In this document: piece by piece, positions 20,872 to 29,468 of the stretch
How positions within the stretch are numbered: the stretch's first letter is position 1
Layout: every line of letters begins with the position of its first letter
Assembly: GCF_025770725.1 (NCBI RefSeq)
Contig: NZ_JANZKZ010000002.1
Coordinates: 558,001-622,000 of the forward strand
From: Sulfurospirillum oryzae
GTDB lineage: Bacteria > Campylobacterota > Campylobacteria > Campylobacterales > Sulfurospirillaceae
Reading direction: 5' to 3'
Length of the DNA: 64,000 bases
Translations under genes and position numbers: made by a program
The notes under the pieces: model-generated
The model's input: only the letters and a program-made list of their open reading frames with translations
What the model was told of the DNA's origin: nothing
Databases searched by the model: none

Positions 20872-20876
20872 AACAT

Positions 20877-20912
20877 ACTTTACATGTAAGGATTTTTCCT
20901 TACATGTAAAGT
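20877..20912 (+). terminator. Perfect hairpin after htpG built from two TTACATGTAA palindromes
   Basis: 20877-20892 is the exact reverse complement of 20897-20912 (16 bp) around a TTTT loop; each arm contains TTACATGTAA. It starts six bases after the htpG stop. Likely terminator, although no T-run follows. The stretch from 20913 to 21095 holds no gene I can support. Confidence 0.6.
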
Positions 20913-21061
20913 GTAATTGCCTTTACCTTTCTAAGCTACATCAAACCTCCGTTTTCATAAAATATCACTCATGACTTCTAAAGTTTGTGGAACTTTCATT
21001 GGTTATTGCAAATGGCGAAAATAGAGAAAGTTAAAAGTAAATCCCTATAACCCCCTTATAT

Positions 21062-21125
21062 CTTAAATAAACGAATACTTTCTATGTTCATTTATTTGGG
21101 CATATCAGACTGTTTTGTATATAAT
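21062..21125 (+). promoter_or_regulatory. Inverted repeat and possible promoter ahead of the cassette gene
   Basis: TTGGGC (21096-21101) and TATAAT (21120-21125) are 18 bp apart and lie just upstream of the GTTAGGC core site. This is where an integron cassette promoter would sit. An imperfect inverted repeat (AAATAAACGAA with TTCATTTATTT, about 21065-21097) precedes it. It may drive the cassette gene. No second attC or integrase gene was found. Confidence 0.4.
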
Positions 21126-21141
21126 GTTCGTTAAGTGAATA

Positions 21142-21148
21142 GTTAGGC
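21142..21148 (+). other. Integron core site GTTAGGC at the left cassette boundary
   Basis: GTTAGGC matches the integron core consensus GTTRRRY and is identical to the core at 21993-21999 on the other side of the gene. Recombination between G and TTAGGC at both sites would excise 21143-21993 as a circle. No partner R box of an attC was found to its left, so this could be a relic attI or a secondary insertion site. Confidence 0.6.
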
Positions 21149-21993
21149 GAAAGGAAGTCATGAAACTACGGATTAATTGCATGCAATGTTTTCAGGAACA
21201 AGGGCATCCATCTATTGAATTCCAGCCCGTTGAGATTCGAGACGATGGTCTATACGAATCTACATGCAAAAAAGGTCATACAACTCTTACTGTAATTCAA
21301 GAACAAAAATTTGAAGTTCTATTTGATTTTGGAGCTATGGCTTTAATTGATGGTTATCCTAGAGAAGCAGTCACAAGTATAGCTGCATCATTAGAGAGGT
21401 TCTATGAATTCTATGTCACCGTAATATGCCTGAAATACGATATGGACATAACAGACTTTAAAGCTGCTTGGAAACATGTTGCAGCTCAATCTGAACGGCA
21501 ATTTGGAGCCTATATTTTTTCTTATCTAATTGATCATCAAGGGAAAGAACCACCAGTCATTGACAATAATAAGCCTGCGTTAGATGGAGTATCAAAAGGA
21601 AATACACTTACTTGGAAAGAGTTTAGAAACGCTGTAGTTCACAAAGGATATATACCTTCTATTTCAGAAACACTTGCGTATAGCAATATTGTCTATCTCC
21701 ATTTAAATGACTTAATTGATGATTTGAAAACAAGAAGCAGCGAATATATACAGAAAGCTACTTTTCATCATCTCGCCAGAGCGCATGAAACAGTAAATGG
21801 AAAGGTTGTTTCTACAATGAGTATTCCAACACTTATCAGTCTTATACGTGCTGAAAAGCCTGCCGAATCTTTTGAAGAATCCCTAAAAAGCATTACAGAG
21901 TATAAAAAATGGTTGCATCATGTATAGTCCTAACAAACCAAAAGAGACCAATCAAAAACCCGTGGGCGGCTTTTTGATTGCTCATTTTAAACG
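21143..21993 (+). mobile_element. Lone integron-type gene cassette (851 bp)
   Basis: The unit runs from TTAGGC to the G of the attC core. It has the layout of a classical cassette: 11 bases from the left core to the ATG, one gene, a stop codon directly against the attC. No integrase and no second cassette are in the window. The segment contains none of the TTACATGTAA sites that pepper its surroundings, which fits foreign origin. It separates htpG from yyaL. Confidence 0.7.
21160..21927 (+). CDS. Cassette protein with zinc-ribbon-like N-terminus and HEPN-like motif
   Basis: 255-residue protein of no family I can name. Residues C7, C10, C36 and H40 (CMQC and CKKGH) could form a zinc-binding knuckle. 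A helical middle region (DGYPREAVTSIAASLERFY, about 64-82) and R156-N-A-V-V-H161 give the R-x4-H motif seen in HEPN domains, which are common in RNases of toxin and phage-defence systems. AAAGGAAG lies just upstream of the ATG. The gene sits alone in an integron-type cassette. A defence or toxin role is inference from motif and context; a non-catalytic HEPN-like protein is also possible. Confidence 0.65.
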   Translation: MKLRINCMQCFQEQGHPSIEFQPVEIRDDGLYESTCKKGHTTLTVIQEQKFEVLFDFGAMALIDGYPREAVTSIAASLERFYEFYVTVICLKYDMDITDFKAAWKHVAAQSERQFGAYIFSYLIDHQGKEPPVIDNNKPALDGVSKGNTLTWKEFRNAVVHKGYIPSISETLAYSNIVYLHLNDLIDDLKTRSSEYIQKATFHHLARAHETVNGKVVSTMSIPTLISLIRAEKPAESFEESLKSITEYKKWLHHV

Positions 21994-21999
21994 TTAGGC
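21928..21999 (+). other. attC-like integron recombination site
   Basis: 72 bp with attC architecture. R'' TCCTAAC (21928-21934) pairs with R' GTTAGGC (21993-21999) at six of seven positions. A 5-base unpaired spacer follows. L'' AAAAGAG (21940-21946) pairs fully with L' CTC-A-TTTT (21981-21988), leaving one extrahelical A. The variable terminal part (21947-21980) is itself a hairpin with CAATCAAAAA pairing TTTTTGATTG. The upstream gene's TAG stop abuts R''. The terminal hairpin could double as a terminator. Confidence 0.75.
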
Positions 22000-22027
22000 A
22001 AAAAAAGAGGGCTAAACTTTTAACTTT

Positions 22028-23764
22028 TTACATGTAAAGTGTGATTGCCCTCACCGCTTCGGGGTACGCGTGAGCATACTTTTGAATACCTGAGCCAAAA
22101 CTCTCCAACATATCTTTCGTCCTAATAAACAGTGCCGTATCATTTTCGATCTTTGCTAGCTCAAACAGATTTTTAATCATCGTTGAAAGTGGGCTTTTAT
22201 AGCTGTTATCTTCCAAAACGGCTTTGGCGCGAAAGGCTTTATCGGAGAGGTACCACGTACCTTCTTTGTAGAACTTCTGCTCCGCTTCATGACTGAGTCT
22301 CTTTGCCAGTTCCAAGTAGCGCGCTTCGTTGCTGTGCGCGTAAGCTCGCAATAACGCTTCGATCACAAAAGCGTAATCTTCCAACAAAGCTTCTACTTTT
22401 AAACTGCCGCCAATGACGATTTGATGGTAGAGCGTATGATTTACATGTAACGTTTGCAAAAGAGTTTCCAACACCGTTGTAGCTTTCTCATGAAGTCCTG
22501 CTTCAAACAAAGCAGTGACCATTAAAGCGTTCCACGCAGTCAAAATCTTCGTGTCGATAAACGGATACGCGACTTTTTGACGCTCCTGTTTGAGAAGAGT
22601 GATGGCGTCATTCAAACGTGCAGGTTTTTCGTTACATGTAAGAGTAGGATTGGTACGCTGATGCTCGAAATTGCCGAACTTCGTGATGCCAAAATAATCC
22701 ATTACCGCCTTGGCTTCTACCTCACTCAGCCCACCGTTTAAAAGAGCCTCTTTAGCTTCAGCAAACCCAAAAACAAAGTACTTGCCCTCTTCTCCTTCAC
22801 TGTCCGCATCGCTGGCACTGAGGTAGAGTCCTTCTTTTAAAAACCGCTCATCCATAGCTTCGATGGTTTGATTAACCACCTCTTTAAACAATGGTTTTTG
22901 CGTGATCGCGTACAATTTGGCATAGACTTCAATGAGTTCGGCATTGGTGTAAAGCATCTTTTCAAAATGGGGAATCACCCAAGCCTCATCAACACTGTAA
23001 CGGTAAAATCCACCCTCTATTTGATCGTTTATGCCACCTCTCGCCATCGCACTAAGCGCATCTTCGCTCATATAGAGCGCTTCTAAATTACCCGTTTGAG
23101 TATAAATATCTAAAAGAGCATTCCATGTTGAAGCATGCGGGAATTTTGGTGCACTTCCCACACCTTTAGAGACATCATCATAACTTGCTTTGACATTGCT
23201 CACAAATGCTTCGACAACTGCAACTTTCTCAATGCTCTGTTTTTGCTCAAAACTACGCTCATAATGCTTAATGGCCGCCTCAATACTCTGCGCACTCTTT
23301 TGAACTTCTTCATATTCATCATTGAATTTGCCTTTGATGAAACTGGTTAATTCACGAAAACCCATGCGTCCTTGCGCACTCACTGGTGGCAGATAGGTAC
23401 CTGCGAAAATAACCTGCCCAGTGGGTGTCATAATAATGCTCAGTGGCCAGCCTCCGCTTCGTTTGGTCAGTAGATAATGCACATCTTGATAGTATTTATC
23501 CAGATCAGGCATCTCTTCACGATCGACCTTGATGCTTATGTATGAATCATTGAGTAGTTTTGCACTGACTTCGTCCTCAAATGTCTCGCGCTCCATCACA
23601 TGGCACCAATGGCAGGTGCTATACCCAATGGAGAGGAAAATCAATTTATTTTCATCTTTGGCTTTTAAAAGCGCCTTTTCACTCCATGCCATCCAGTGAA
23701 CGGGATTGTGCGCATGTTGAAGCAGATAAGGAGAATCCTCGTGGATCAATTCGTTAGTGTGCAT
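22028..23764 (-). CDS. YyaL-type thioredoxin-domain protein (DUF255)
   Basis: Conserved protein with an N-terminal thioredoxin-like domain ([17 protein letters not shown], then [14 protein letters not shown], CxxC at about 49-52) and a C-terminal alpha/alpha barrel like those of glycan-processing enzymes. The biochemical role is not established. At 578 residues it is shorter than many homologues (about 650-690 from memory), mostly in the barrel. A TTACATGTAA covers its stop region. It follows the rhodanese gene after nine bases, so the pair is likely co-transcribed. Confidence 0.9.
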   Translation of the reverse strand: MHTNELIHEDSPYLLQHAHNPVHWMAWSEKALLKAKDENKLIFLSIGYSTCHWCHVMERETFEDEVSAKLLNDSYISIKVDREEMPDLDKYYQDVHYLLTKRSGGWPLSIIMTPTGQVIFAGTYLPPVSAQGRMGFRELTSFIKGKFNDEYEEVQKSAQSIEAAIKHYERSFEQKQSIEKVAVVEAFVSNVKASYDDVSKGVGSAPKFPHASTWNALLDIYTQTGNLEALYMSEDALSAMARGGINDQIEGGFYRYSVDEAWVIPHFEKMLYTNAELIEVYAKLYAITQKPLFKEVVNQTIEAMDERFLKEGLYLSASDADSEGEEGKYFVFGFAEAKEALLNGGLSEVEAKAVMDYFGITKFGNFEHQRTNPTLTCNEKPARLNDAITLLKQERQKVAYPFIDTKILTAWNALMVTALFEAGLHEKATTVLETLLQTLHVNHTLYHQIVIGGSLKVEALLEDYAFVIEALLRAYAHSNEARYLELAKRLSHEAEQKFYKEGTWYLSDKAFRAKAVLEDNSYKSPLSTMIKNLFELAKIENDTALFIRTKDMLESFGSGIQKYAHAYPEAVRAITLYM

Positions 23765-23772
23765 CGCTTTGC

Positions 23773-24165
23773 CTACGGACGATAGGGTTCAGGAACATAA
23801 CCTTTAGACATAAGCGATTTAATGCCACCTTTTAAATTTACAACTTTATAACCTTGTTTTGAAAGCATTTCAGAAACAGCGGCACTCCTGCTTCCTGTAC
23901 GGCAGATAAGTGCGAACTCTTTATCTTTACTCACATATTTATCAAGTTCTTTCGTAAACGCTTCTGCGTTATAACGACCTTGTTCGTCAAAGAAAGTGAT
24001 AGGAATTGCATTTTCAACTAACCCTGTCTCTTTCCATTCGGGGAGTGTGCGAATATCGATGATTTTCATGCCACTTTTAACAACCTCTTCACTCGCATCA
24101 ATATGACGTAATTCGGCAAAAAGAAATGTTGAAAGAAGGGATATAAGAAGTAAAATTTTAGACAT
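23773..24165 (-). CDS. Exported rhodanese-like domain protein
   Basis: 130 residues: a signal peptide (about 1-17, ending LFA), then one rhodanese domain with [13 protein letters not shown] and the active-site loop [10 protein letters not shown], whose Cys would carry a persulfide. It is probably a periplasmic sulfur-transfer protein. It is encoded just upstream of yyaL on the same strand. The gap between it and the upstream helicase gene contains the 140-bp palindromic repeat. Confidence 0.88.
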   Translation of the reverse strand: MSKILLLISLLSTFLFAELRHIDASEEVVKSGMKIIDIRTLPEWKETGLVENAIPITFFDEQGRYNAEAFTKELDKYVSKDKEFALICRTGSRSAAVSEMLSKQGYKVVNLKGGIKSLMSKGYVPEPYRP

Positions 24166-24242
24166 GGAAAACTCCTATTGTTTTTAGGAGTTATTTTATC
24201 TCTTTTAAGTTAGCAGAACTTTAAAAATTATAGGCTTTTTCG

Positions 24243-24382
24243 TAACCTATGAAAAGATAAAGAGTTCACTAAGAGTGCGTTAATTTTTAAAACTCAAAAT
24301 TGAGTCATAGCCAAAGCTATGGCGATGTTTTTAGTTTTGAAAAGTGATGTGCGATAAGTGATACTCTTTTTTCAATAGGTTA
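24243..24382. repeat. Palindromic repeat A, copy 1 (140 bp)
   Basis: Quasi-palindrome with arms TAACCTAT / ATAGGTTA at its ends, AGAGT/ACTCT and TCACT/AGTGA inside, and a small central hairpin CATAGC-CAAA-GCTATG. A second copy of equal length lies at 54444-54583. The copies agree over most of their length, but differ in the stems in ways that keep pairing. It lies between the UvrD-like and rhodanese genes. Confidence 0.85.
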
Positions 24383-24391
24383 TGCAAAAGT

Positions 24392-26422
24392 CTATTGTAC
24401 CATTCCCGCTTCAACTAAAAATGGAGAATGGGTATAGCTAATCTTTTTAATTTTGTCATACTTCGCGTAAGAGAGAATTAGCATGTCTTTAGCACGCGTG
24501 GTTGCCACGTAAAAAAGACGGCGTTCTTCTTCCAAACTGCCACCTTTTTGCATCAGTTTTCGGTTAGGGAAACGCCCGTCCATAAGGTCGATGACATACA
24601 CCTCTTTAAACTCAAGCCCTTTACTCGCATGAATACTGAGCAGGTTTACACCCTCACCTTCGCTCATTTCATTGCTTCCCAAAGTAAGTGCGTTTAAAAA
24701 ACGCTCGCTTGAAGCGTAACTGCTCGCCAAGTCTTTTAGTAGGTGACCTTTGCGAAAAATACGCGCACGTGCTTCTGTTTTTAATTTTTCATCAACACTA
24801 CCATCTTTTTTGATGGTACGCTTAACCGCCAGCACTTCAGCAATCGCGCTAAAAACTTCCGAGCTTAAAACATGATTGATAAGGCTTTGGGGTGTTTTAA
24901 TTCGCGTCGCATGCTTCATAAACTTATAAAATTGATGTAGAAATTTGGCTCCATCAGTCGTGAGTTTTGGATGTTTTAAAATAGGACTTGAGAGAAAAAG
25001 CTCTTCAAAGCCTAGATTGTAAAAACGACTCACACTGCCAAGATCAAGAATGTCATCAAAAAGCCCTAATTGGTGGTTTTTAGCACGTTTTTTAAAAATA
25101 TCTTCGACATCGCCTCTTGGATGAAAAAAGCCTTGGTAAATGTTGCCATCTCCCAGTTTAAAAAGACCATCAAAAAGCTCTTTTGAGAGCGAACTTCCCA
25201 CACCTCTAGCGTATTCAAAGGTATGGATAAATGCCATCATATCTTTAGGATTCACCACAACACCCACAAGATCGAGCATCGCTTTCACTTCCGCCGAGTC
25301 AAAAAAGCTAATGCCACCTTTTCGTTTACAGGCAATCCCTTGTTCCCTAAGCGTTGCTTCAATACCATCGGCTGTGGAGTTGTTTCGAAAAATAACGGCA
25401 ATATCCGCAGGTGCATGTGTGGAGTGTTTAATCAGTGAAGATATAGACTGATACTGTGAAAAAAGCTCATCATAGATCAACAGTTTTGGTGCTTCAAACG
25501 CCCCATCGCGTGTTACTTCAAGCCTTTTTTCATACAGTCTTGGATTTTTTTCAATGACACGGTTGGCTAAAGAGAGAATTTTATGTGAAGAGCGGTAGTT
25601 TTTATTGAGTGTAAAGACATTGGCATTAGGATAACGTGTACCAAAAGAGCCTATAATGTCGATATTTGCGCCATTAAACGCATAAATACTCTGGTCATAA
25701 TCTCCCACACAAAAAAGTGACTTTGAGCGAAAAGCGTCAATAAGCGAGCCTTGCAACGTATTTGTATCTTGGTACTCATCAATCAAGACTTCATCAAAAC
25801 TAAGCGTATCGGTCGTTTTGAGTGTATCACGCATTAAGATCAAAAGATCGTTAAAATCAACATACCCAAATTCTCGTTTGAGCGCTTGAAACTCTTCAAA
25901 AATGTCTTCATAGATGTCAAAAAAGAGACCATGTTCACTGTCGTTTGACTCAAGCCATTCTGTAAAGCTTTGCGTTACCGTACTGTTCTGGTAGAGTGAA
26001 AAAATATCGTAAAGATAAGCCGCACTGTAGGCTTTTGCACCCGAATCTATATGGTCAAATCTGCGTCTATCGTGAATACTTTTAAGTAAAATTTTGAGGT
26101 CTTTTGGTTGTTTGAGAACAATATTTCGTCCAAGTTTTTTCAAAAGACGGTAACTCACCGCATGAAACGTACCTGATTCAATTTGCGAGGTAATATTTTT
26201 ACCAAAGAAAACACCGACACGCTCAAGCATCTCAGCGGCAGCTTTGTTGGTAAAGGTAAGCAGTAAAATACGAGATGGCTGAATGCCTTGATGTAAAAGA
26301 TGCGCAATTCTCGCTACAATCGTCGAGGTTTTACCCGTTCCAGCACTGGCAATAATAAGATTATGTCCTGAGGGTGCAGTTGCAGCACTTTTTTGCTCAG
26401 CATTGAGTCGACTAAGAGGCAT
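24392..26422 (-). CDS. UvrD/Rep/PcrA-like DNA helicase
   Basis: 676-residue superfamily 1A 3'-5' helicase for repair or replication restart. Motif I ASAGTGKT (25-32) after LNAEQKSAA (Q motif), motif II FDEVLIDEYQDTN, motif III CVGDYDQSIYAFNGA, motif V HASKGLEFKEVYVIDLMDGR and motif VI ERRLFYVATTRAKD are all visible. Which of UvrD, Rep or PcrA it equals cannot be decided from sequence alone. It is on the same strand as the ATPase operon upstream. Confidence 0.93.
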   Translation of the reverse strand: MPLSRLNAEQKSAATAPSGHNLIIASAGTGKTSTIVARIAHLLHQGIQPSRILLLTFTNKAAAEMLERVGVFFGKNITSQIESGTFHAVSYRLLKKLGRNIVLKQPKDLKILLKSIHDRRRFDHIDSGAKAYSAAYLYDIFSLYQNSTVTQSFTEWLESNDSEHGLFFDIYEDIFEEFQALKREFGYVDFNDLLILMRDTLKTTDTLSFDEVLIDEYQDTNTLQGSLIDAFRSKSLFCVGDYDQSIYAFNGANIDIIGSFGTRYPNANVFTLNKNYRSSHKILSLANRVIEKNPRLYEKRLEVTRDGAFEAPKLLIYDELFSQYQSISSLIKHSTHAPADIAVIFRNNSTADGIEATLREQGIACKRKGGISFFDSAEVKAMLDLVGVVVNPKDMMAFIHTFEYARGVGSSLSKELFDGLFKLGDGNIYQGFFHPRGDVEDIFKKRAKNHQLGLFDDILDLGSVSRFYNLGFEELFLSSPILKHPKLTTDGAKFLHQFYKFMKHATRIKTPQSLINHVLSSEVFSAIAEVLAVKRTIKKDGSVDEKLKTEARARIFRKGHLLKDLASSYASSERFLNALTLGSNEMSEGEGVNLLSIHASKGLEFKEVYVIDLMDGRFPNRKLMQKGGSLEEERRLFYVATTRAKDMLILSYAKYDKIKKISYTHSPFLVEAGMVQ

Positions 26423-26490
26423 TGGGTTCCTAGAGTAAAAAAATTAGAGGGAGAATTTTAGTCCAAAAAACCCTAAAACAAAGTAAAGCC

Positions 26491-27027
26491 TCACAGATAC
26501 CAATGACGCTTAACCAACTTACCATCTTTATTTTCGTCAATATAAACTTTTTTTGGATCATCATCAGAAAGCCACAACAAATAGTTCATCTCTGGTGTTG
26601 TAATCTCTATGCGCTTTTCAACCACTCCGTAATTGCCTTTAGAGAGTTGTTCAAAGACTTTGGAAAGGACATGGTTTGTTCGTGGAAGTTTAAGCTCTTT
26701 AAGATTGATGTTGTCATGCATAAACTGATAAATAAGTTTTTTTTGAAGTACTAAAGTTGCAAAATAAGAACCACTTTCGCGGTACTCTTTGGTACTGATA
26801 AGGTTTTTACTGATATTTCCAAGAGGATTGATCGAATCTACTTTCGCACAGGCATCGCCAATGGCAACAAGTATCTGCTCATTTTTATCATTTTTAAGGA
26901 TAAAAGCTGCGCCATCATTGCAAACTTTTTCAAAATTTTTCGCCTCATAATCCCTTAAAACATCGTTATAAGAGTACGCGTACATGTAACTCCAAAAGAC
27001 ACCCAATAATGCTAAAACAACTCTCAT
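26491..27027 (-). CDS. Hypothetical exported protein of the ATPase operon
   Basis: 178 residues with a signal-like N-terminus (VVLALLGVFWSYMYAY) and a mixed helical/beta remainder; no domain recognised. It overlaps the upstream TPR-type membrane protein gene by four bases, and that gene overlaps the ExeA/MshM-like ATPase gene by 11 bases. The three therefore form an operon, and this protein probably acts with them at the envelope. Confidence 0.65.
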   Translation of the reverse strand: MRVVLALLGVFWSYMYAYSYNDVLRDYEAKNFEKVCNDGAAFILKNDKNEQILVAIGDACAKVDSINPLGNISKNLISTKEYRESGSYFATLVLQKKLIYQFMHDNINLKELKLPRTNHVLSKVFEQLSKGNYGVVEKRIEITTPEMNYLLWLSDDDPKKVYIDENKDGKLVKRHWYL

Positions 27028-27677
27028 TCTTGTCCTTTGTAAAAATTTAGAAGCTCTTGCGCTTCTTTAGAATTAATATAGCCTAAAAAAAGTTCCAAAG
27101 ACCTTATAGCCTCCGCTCGTTCCCCTAGATAAAACTTTGCTTTTGCATACAATATCCATGACTTATCCGAACGTGAGTCGTGTTTACTTGCCTCTTTTGC
27201 CCAAAGAATGACCTCGCCATAGGCTTTTCTTTCAAAATAAAAATGTGCCAAAGCATAGGCGTTAGCAAAATTTTGCTCTGCATTATACCGCTTCAAAAGC
27301 GACTGCTCTTCCATCAAAGAACGTTTCGCTTCTTGAGCTTCTTCTGCTGGAAGTTTGACGTCATTTTTGTAAATATGTGGTGCTAAGAAAAGGGATTCTT
27401 CCTTTGGTTCTTGGGATAAAATTGCCGTTTCAATAGCCGATAAATTGCTCTCATTTTGATCACTAAGAATTGGAGGAGCAGGGATGAGCGCTACTTCTTG
27501 TGGCGTGGTGGTTGTAGCAGAAACCATAAGTGGCTCTTTCGCACCATAATTTACCCAATAATAACTACCAAAAGCTATTAAAAACAAAAATGCAATTACA
27601 AAGACTATGCGAATAAATCGCGTCTTTTTAAGCTTGGCGCAGCGTCTCTCTAACTCTTCAAAACGACTACTTGTCAT
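27024..27677 (-). CDS. Membrane-anchored TPR-like protein (MshN/CtsX-like position)
   Basis: 217 residues with a basic N-terminus, one transmembrane helix (about 23-43, FIRIVFVIAFLFLIAFGSYY), a low-complexity linker, and a C-terminal helical repeat region (about 115-210) resembling tetratricopeptide repeats. In MSHA pilus loci an ExeA-type ATPase (MshM) is followed by a TPR membrane protein (MshN), and Campylobacter transformation loci have a comparable CtsP-CtsX pair. The match is by topology and order only. Confidence 0.6.
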   Translation of the reverse strand: MTSSRFEELERRCAKLKKTRFIRIVFVIAFLFLIAFGSYYWVNYGAKEPLMVSATTTTPQEVALIPAPPILSDQNESNLSAIETAILSQEPKEESLFLAPHIYKNDVKLPAEEAQEAKRSLMEEQSLLKRYNAEQNFANAYALAHFYFERKAYGEVILWAKEASKHDSRSDKSWILYAKAKFYLGERAEAIRSLELFLGYINSKEAQELLNFYKGQE

Positions 27678-28467
27678 AAATAAGTCCTATGTCTAGCGCT
27701 GCCATTGTTAAGAGACAACTGTTCAGTTTTCGGTACTTAGAGAGCCCTTTTTTCTGCGCATAATCGAGTAGTTTCATAAGCGTGTAAAGAAATTTTTTGA
27801 TGGTACGAAAATTGCCTTTAGCATACCGAGCAATAACCCTCGCCTCATTTCTGGAAAACATCAGTGCGATCTCACCATGCACATGTCCCATAAAAAGAGT
27901 GTGGATGTAGCGTAGTATCTCATTTTCTTCAAGATTACCATACTCAATGACCAACTTTGTGCGCGTTTTAAACTGCTTTTTTGCAAGCAGTGCCATACCT
28001 TCGTCTTTATGCATGGCAAGGACGAATTGAAAAAGCTTTGTATCGCTTAAAATGCGAAGAAACTCAAACTGATCATTATTGAGAAGTTGCGCCTCATCAA
28101 TGAAAATGGTACAAAGTGTACCCACATAAGCTTCAAAAAGCTCATCCATAAATTCACCTTGGCTTTTGCTTTTATCAAAAGGCATGCCTCTGGCTTCATA
28201 AAGTGCTTTAAAAAGGTCTCGTGGGTCGAAAAAAGGGTGTTCAATTAAAATACTAAGCGAACTCATTGCCGCTGAATAGTGCATAACCCGCATAATGTGG
28301 CTTTTGCCAACACCCGGATCGCCAACAATGAAAATAAGTGGGATTGCAGGGTTTCCAATAGCTTCTTTAAGCTTATTTCGAGCGATTTCAGCACTAATAC
28401 TATCAAAATAAAACGAAGGATCAACCGTATCTTTAAAGAACTCTTTAGCGGCTTCAAAATCTTTCAT
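27667..28467 (-). CDS. ExeA/MshM/CtsP-like AAA ATPase
   Basis: 266-residue P-loop ATPase with Walker A GDPGVGKSH (49-57) and Walker B TIFIDEAQ (120-127). It resembles ExeA-type ATPases of type II secretion and MSHA pilus assembly, and CtsP of Campylobacter natural transformation. It lacks the C-terminal peptidoglycan-binding and membrane parts of ExeA. It leads a three-gene overlapping operon. No secretin, pilin or GspE-type ATPase gene lies nearby, so the partner machinery is unknown. Confidence 0.75.
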   Translation of the reverse strand: MKDFEAAKEFFKDTVDPSFYFDSISAEIARNKLKEAIGNPAIPLIFIVGDPGVGKSHIMRVMHYSAAMSSLSILIEHPFFDPRDLFKALYEARGMPFDKSKSQGEFMDELFEAYVGTLCTIFIDEAQLLNNDQFEFLRILSDTKLFQFVLAMHKDEGMALLAKKQFKTRTKLVIEYGNLEENEILRYIHTLFMGHVHGEIALMFSRNEARVIARYAKGNFRTIKKFLYTLMKLLDYAQKKGLSKYRKLNSCLLTMAALDIGLIYDK

Positions 28468-28590
28468 TAATCACTCTTTTAGTCATACTTTTTTTGTTTT
28501 TTTGATTTTATCATATTCTGAGACTTTTGCTTGTGTATGATTTAATATTGCTTTCGGTAAAATACAAAAATATTATTAAAAGGATAAGCT

Positions 28591-28959
28591 ATGACTATAA
28601 TATTCCCTACAATGAAAGATGATGGACTTGGAGCAAAACGTGGAGCACACTTTGGCAAAGCAACTTTTTATACGGCTGTTGTGGTCATAGATGGGATTGT
28701 TCAAGAGGTAAGTGTCCACAAAAACCCAGGTCATGTCACAGGCGGCTGTGCAAATGCGGTTTCTAACATTCAAGCCCTAGGTGCTGATACACTTGTTGTT
28801 TCAGGCATTGGCGGTGAGCCACTTAAAAAGTTTTTGAGTGTTGGAATTGATGTCTATTTTGATGATAAAAATGATACCGTTGAAGACGCACTACGTGACT
28901 TTATAGCAGGCAAAACAGCTAAGATCAATCCAGATCATAGCTGTAACCATCATCATTAA
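28591..28959 (+). CDS. NifX/NafY-type iron-molybdenum cofactor-binding domain protein
   Basis: 122 residues matching the dinitrogenase iron-molybdenum cofactor biosynthesis domain: MTIIFPTMKDDGLGAKRGAH at the start, FGKATFYTAVVV, then NPGHVTGGCANAVSNI and IGGEPLKKF, ending in a His-rich tail (HSCNHHH). Stand-alone members of this family are common outside nitrogen fixers, so nitrogenase is not implied. AGGATAAGCT precedes the ATG. It is convergent with the FliL-like gene, with four bases overlap. Confidence 0.85.
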   Translation: MTIIFPTMKDDGLGAKRGAHFGKATFYTAVVVIDGIVQEVSVHKNPGHVTGGCANAVSNIQALGADTLVVSGIGGEPLKKFLSVGIDVYFDDKNDTVEDALRDFIAGKTAKINPDHSCNHHH

Positions 28960-29456
28960 AAATTAACGGCGTTTTCTTCTGGTATAAGGGAACGTTTTGG
29001 TAATGGAGGCGCTAAGTTAAGCTGTTGTGATTGTTGATGTTGCTTTGGAGCAGCATTTTGTTGTTGCTGTTGAAAAACACCCTCTTTTTTAATGGCTTCA
29101 ACAATTTCTTGGGTTGTCGGATTGGTCTTAACAGTTAATTCTTGAATATAAACCGAATCAATCACTAAACCATACGTTTTTTTAGTATAGGCGATAATCG
29201 TAGATTTTAAAAGCTCTTTACCCCTAGAAGTGACAAGATCTTCTGCAAAATAACTGCCAATAACAATATTCAGCGCATCAACAACTTTGTATTCACTCCG
29301 CTTGACTTCATTGCCCTCAAAAATGAGACCAACCGTTACTTCTACAGGCTTTTTATCGGACTTTGCAAAGACATTGGCTTTAAAGTGTTCCAACACCAAT
29401 GTCTCTGCAAAAAGGCTTACATGTAAAAGTAAAACTGCTGTTAAAATGCGTTTCAT
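28956..29456 (-). CDS. Hypothetical exported protein, weakly FliL-like
   Basis: 166 residues with a signal peptide (about 1-17, LLLHVSLFA). A middle part (about 75-115, ending TYGLVIDSVYIQELTVK) has the periodicity of the FliL C-terminal domain, and the tail is rich in Gln and Pro (about 127-155). The FliL likeness is weak and may be chance. It lies 12 bases after the 29469-29978 gene on the same strand, so the two may be co-expressed. A TTACATGTAA lies inside it at 29417-29426. Confidence 0.6.
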   Translation of the reverse strand: MKRILTAVLLLHVSLFAETLVLEHFKANVFAKSDKKPVEVTVGLIFEGNEVKRSEYKVVDALNIVIGSYFAEDLVTSRGKELLKSTIIAYTKKTYGLVIDSVYIQELTVKTNPTTQEIVEAIKKEGVFQQQQQNAAPKQHQQSQQLNLAPPLPKRSLIPEENAVNF

Positions 29457-29468
29457 GCGACCCTTTTT

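Noticed and set aside
20931-20944. Another Crp/Fnr-type site (CTAAGCTACATCAA)
   Set aside because: One half-site is poor and the distance to the next -10-like sequence is 20.5 instead of 29.5 bases.
21043-21148. A second attC to the left of the cassette gene
   Set aside because: The only candidate R box (CTATAAC near 21045) does not pair with GTTAGGC and no L boxes with proper spacing were found. Only the core site is claimed.
28591-28959. Nitrogen fixation locus
   Set aside because: A lone NifX/NafY-type domain is common in non-fixing bacteria and no other nif gene is nearby.
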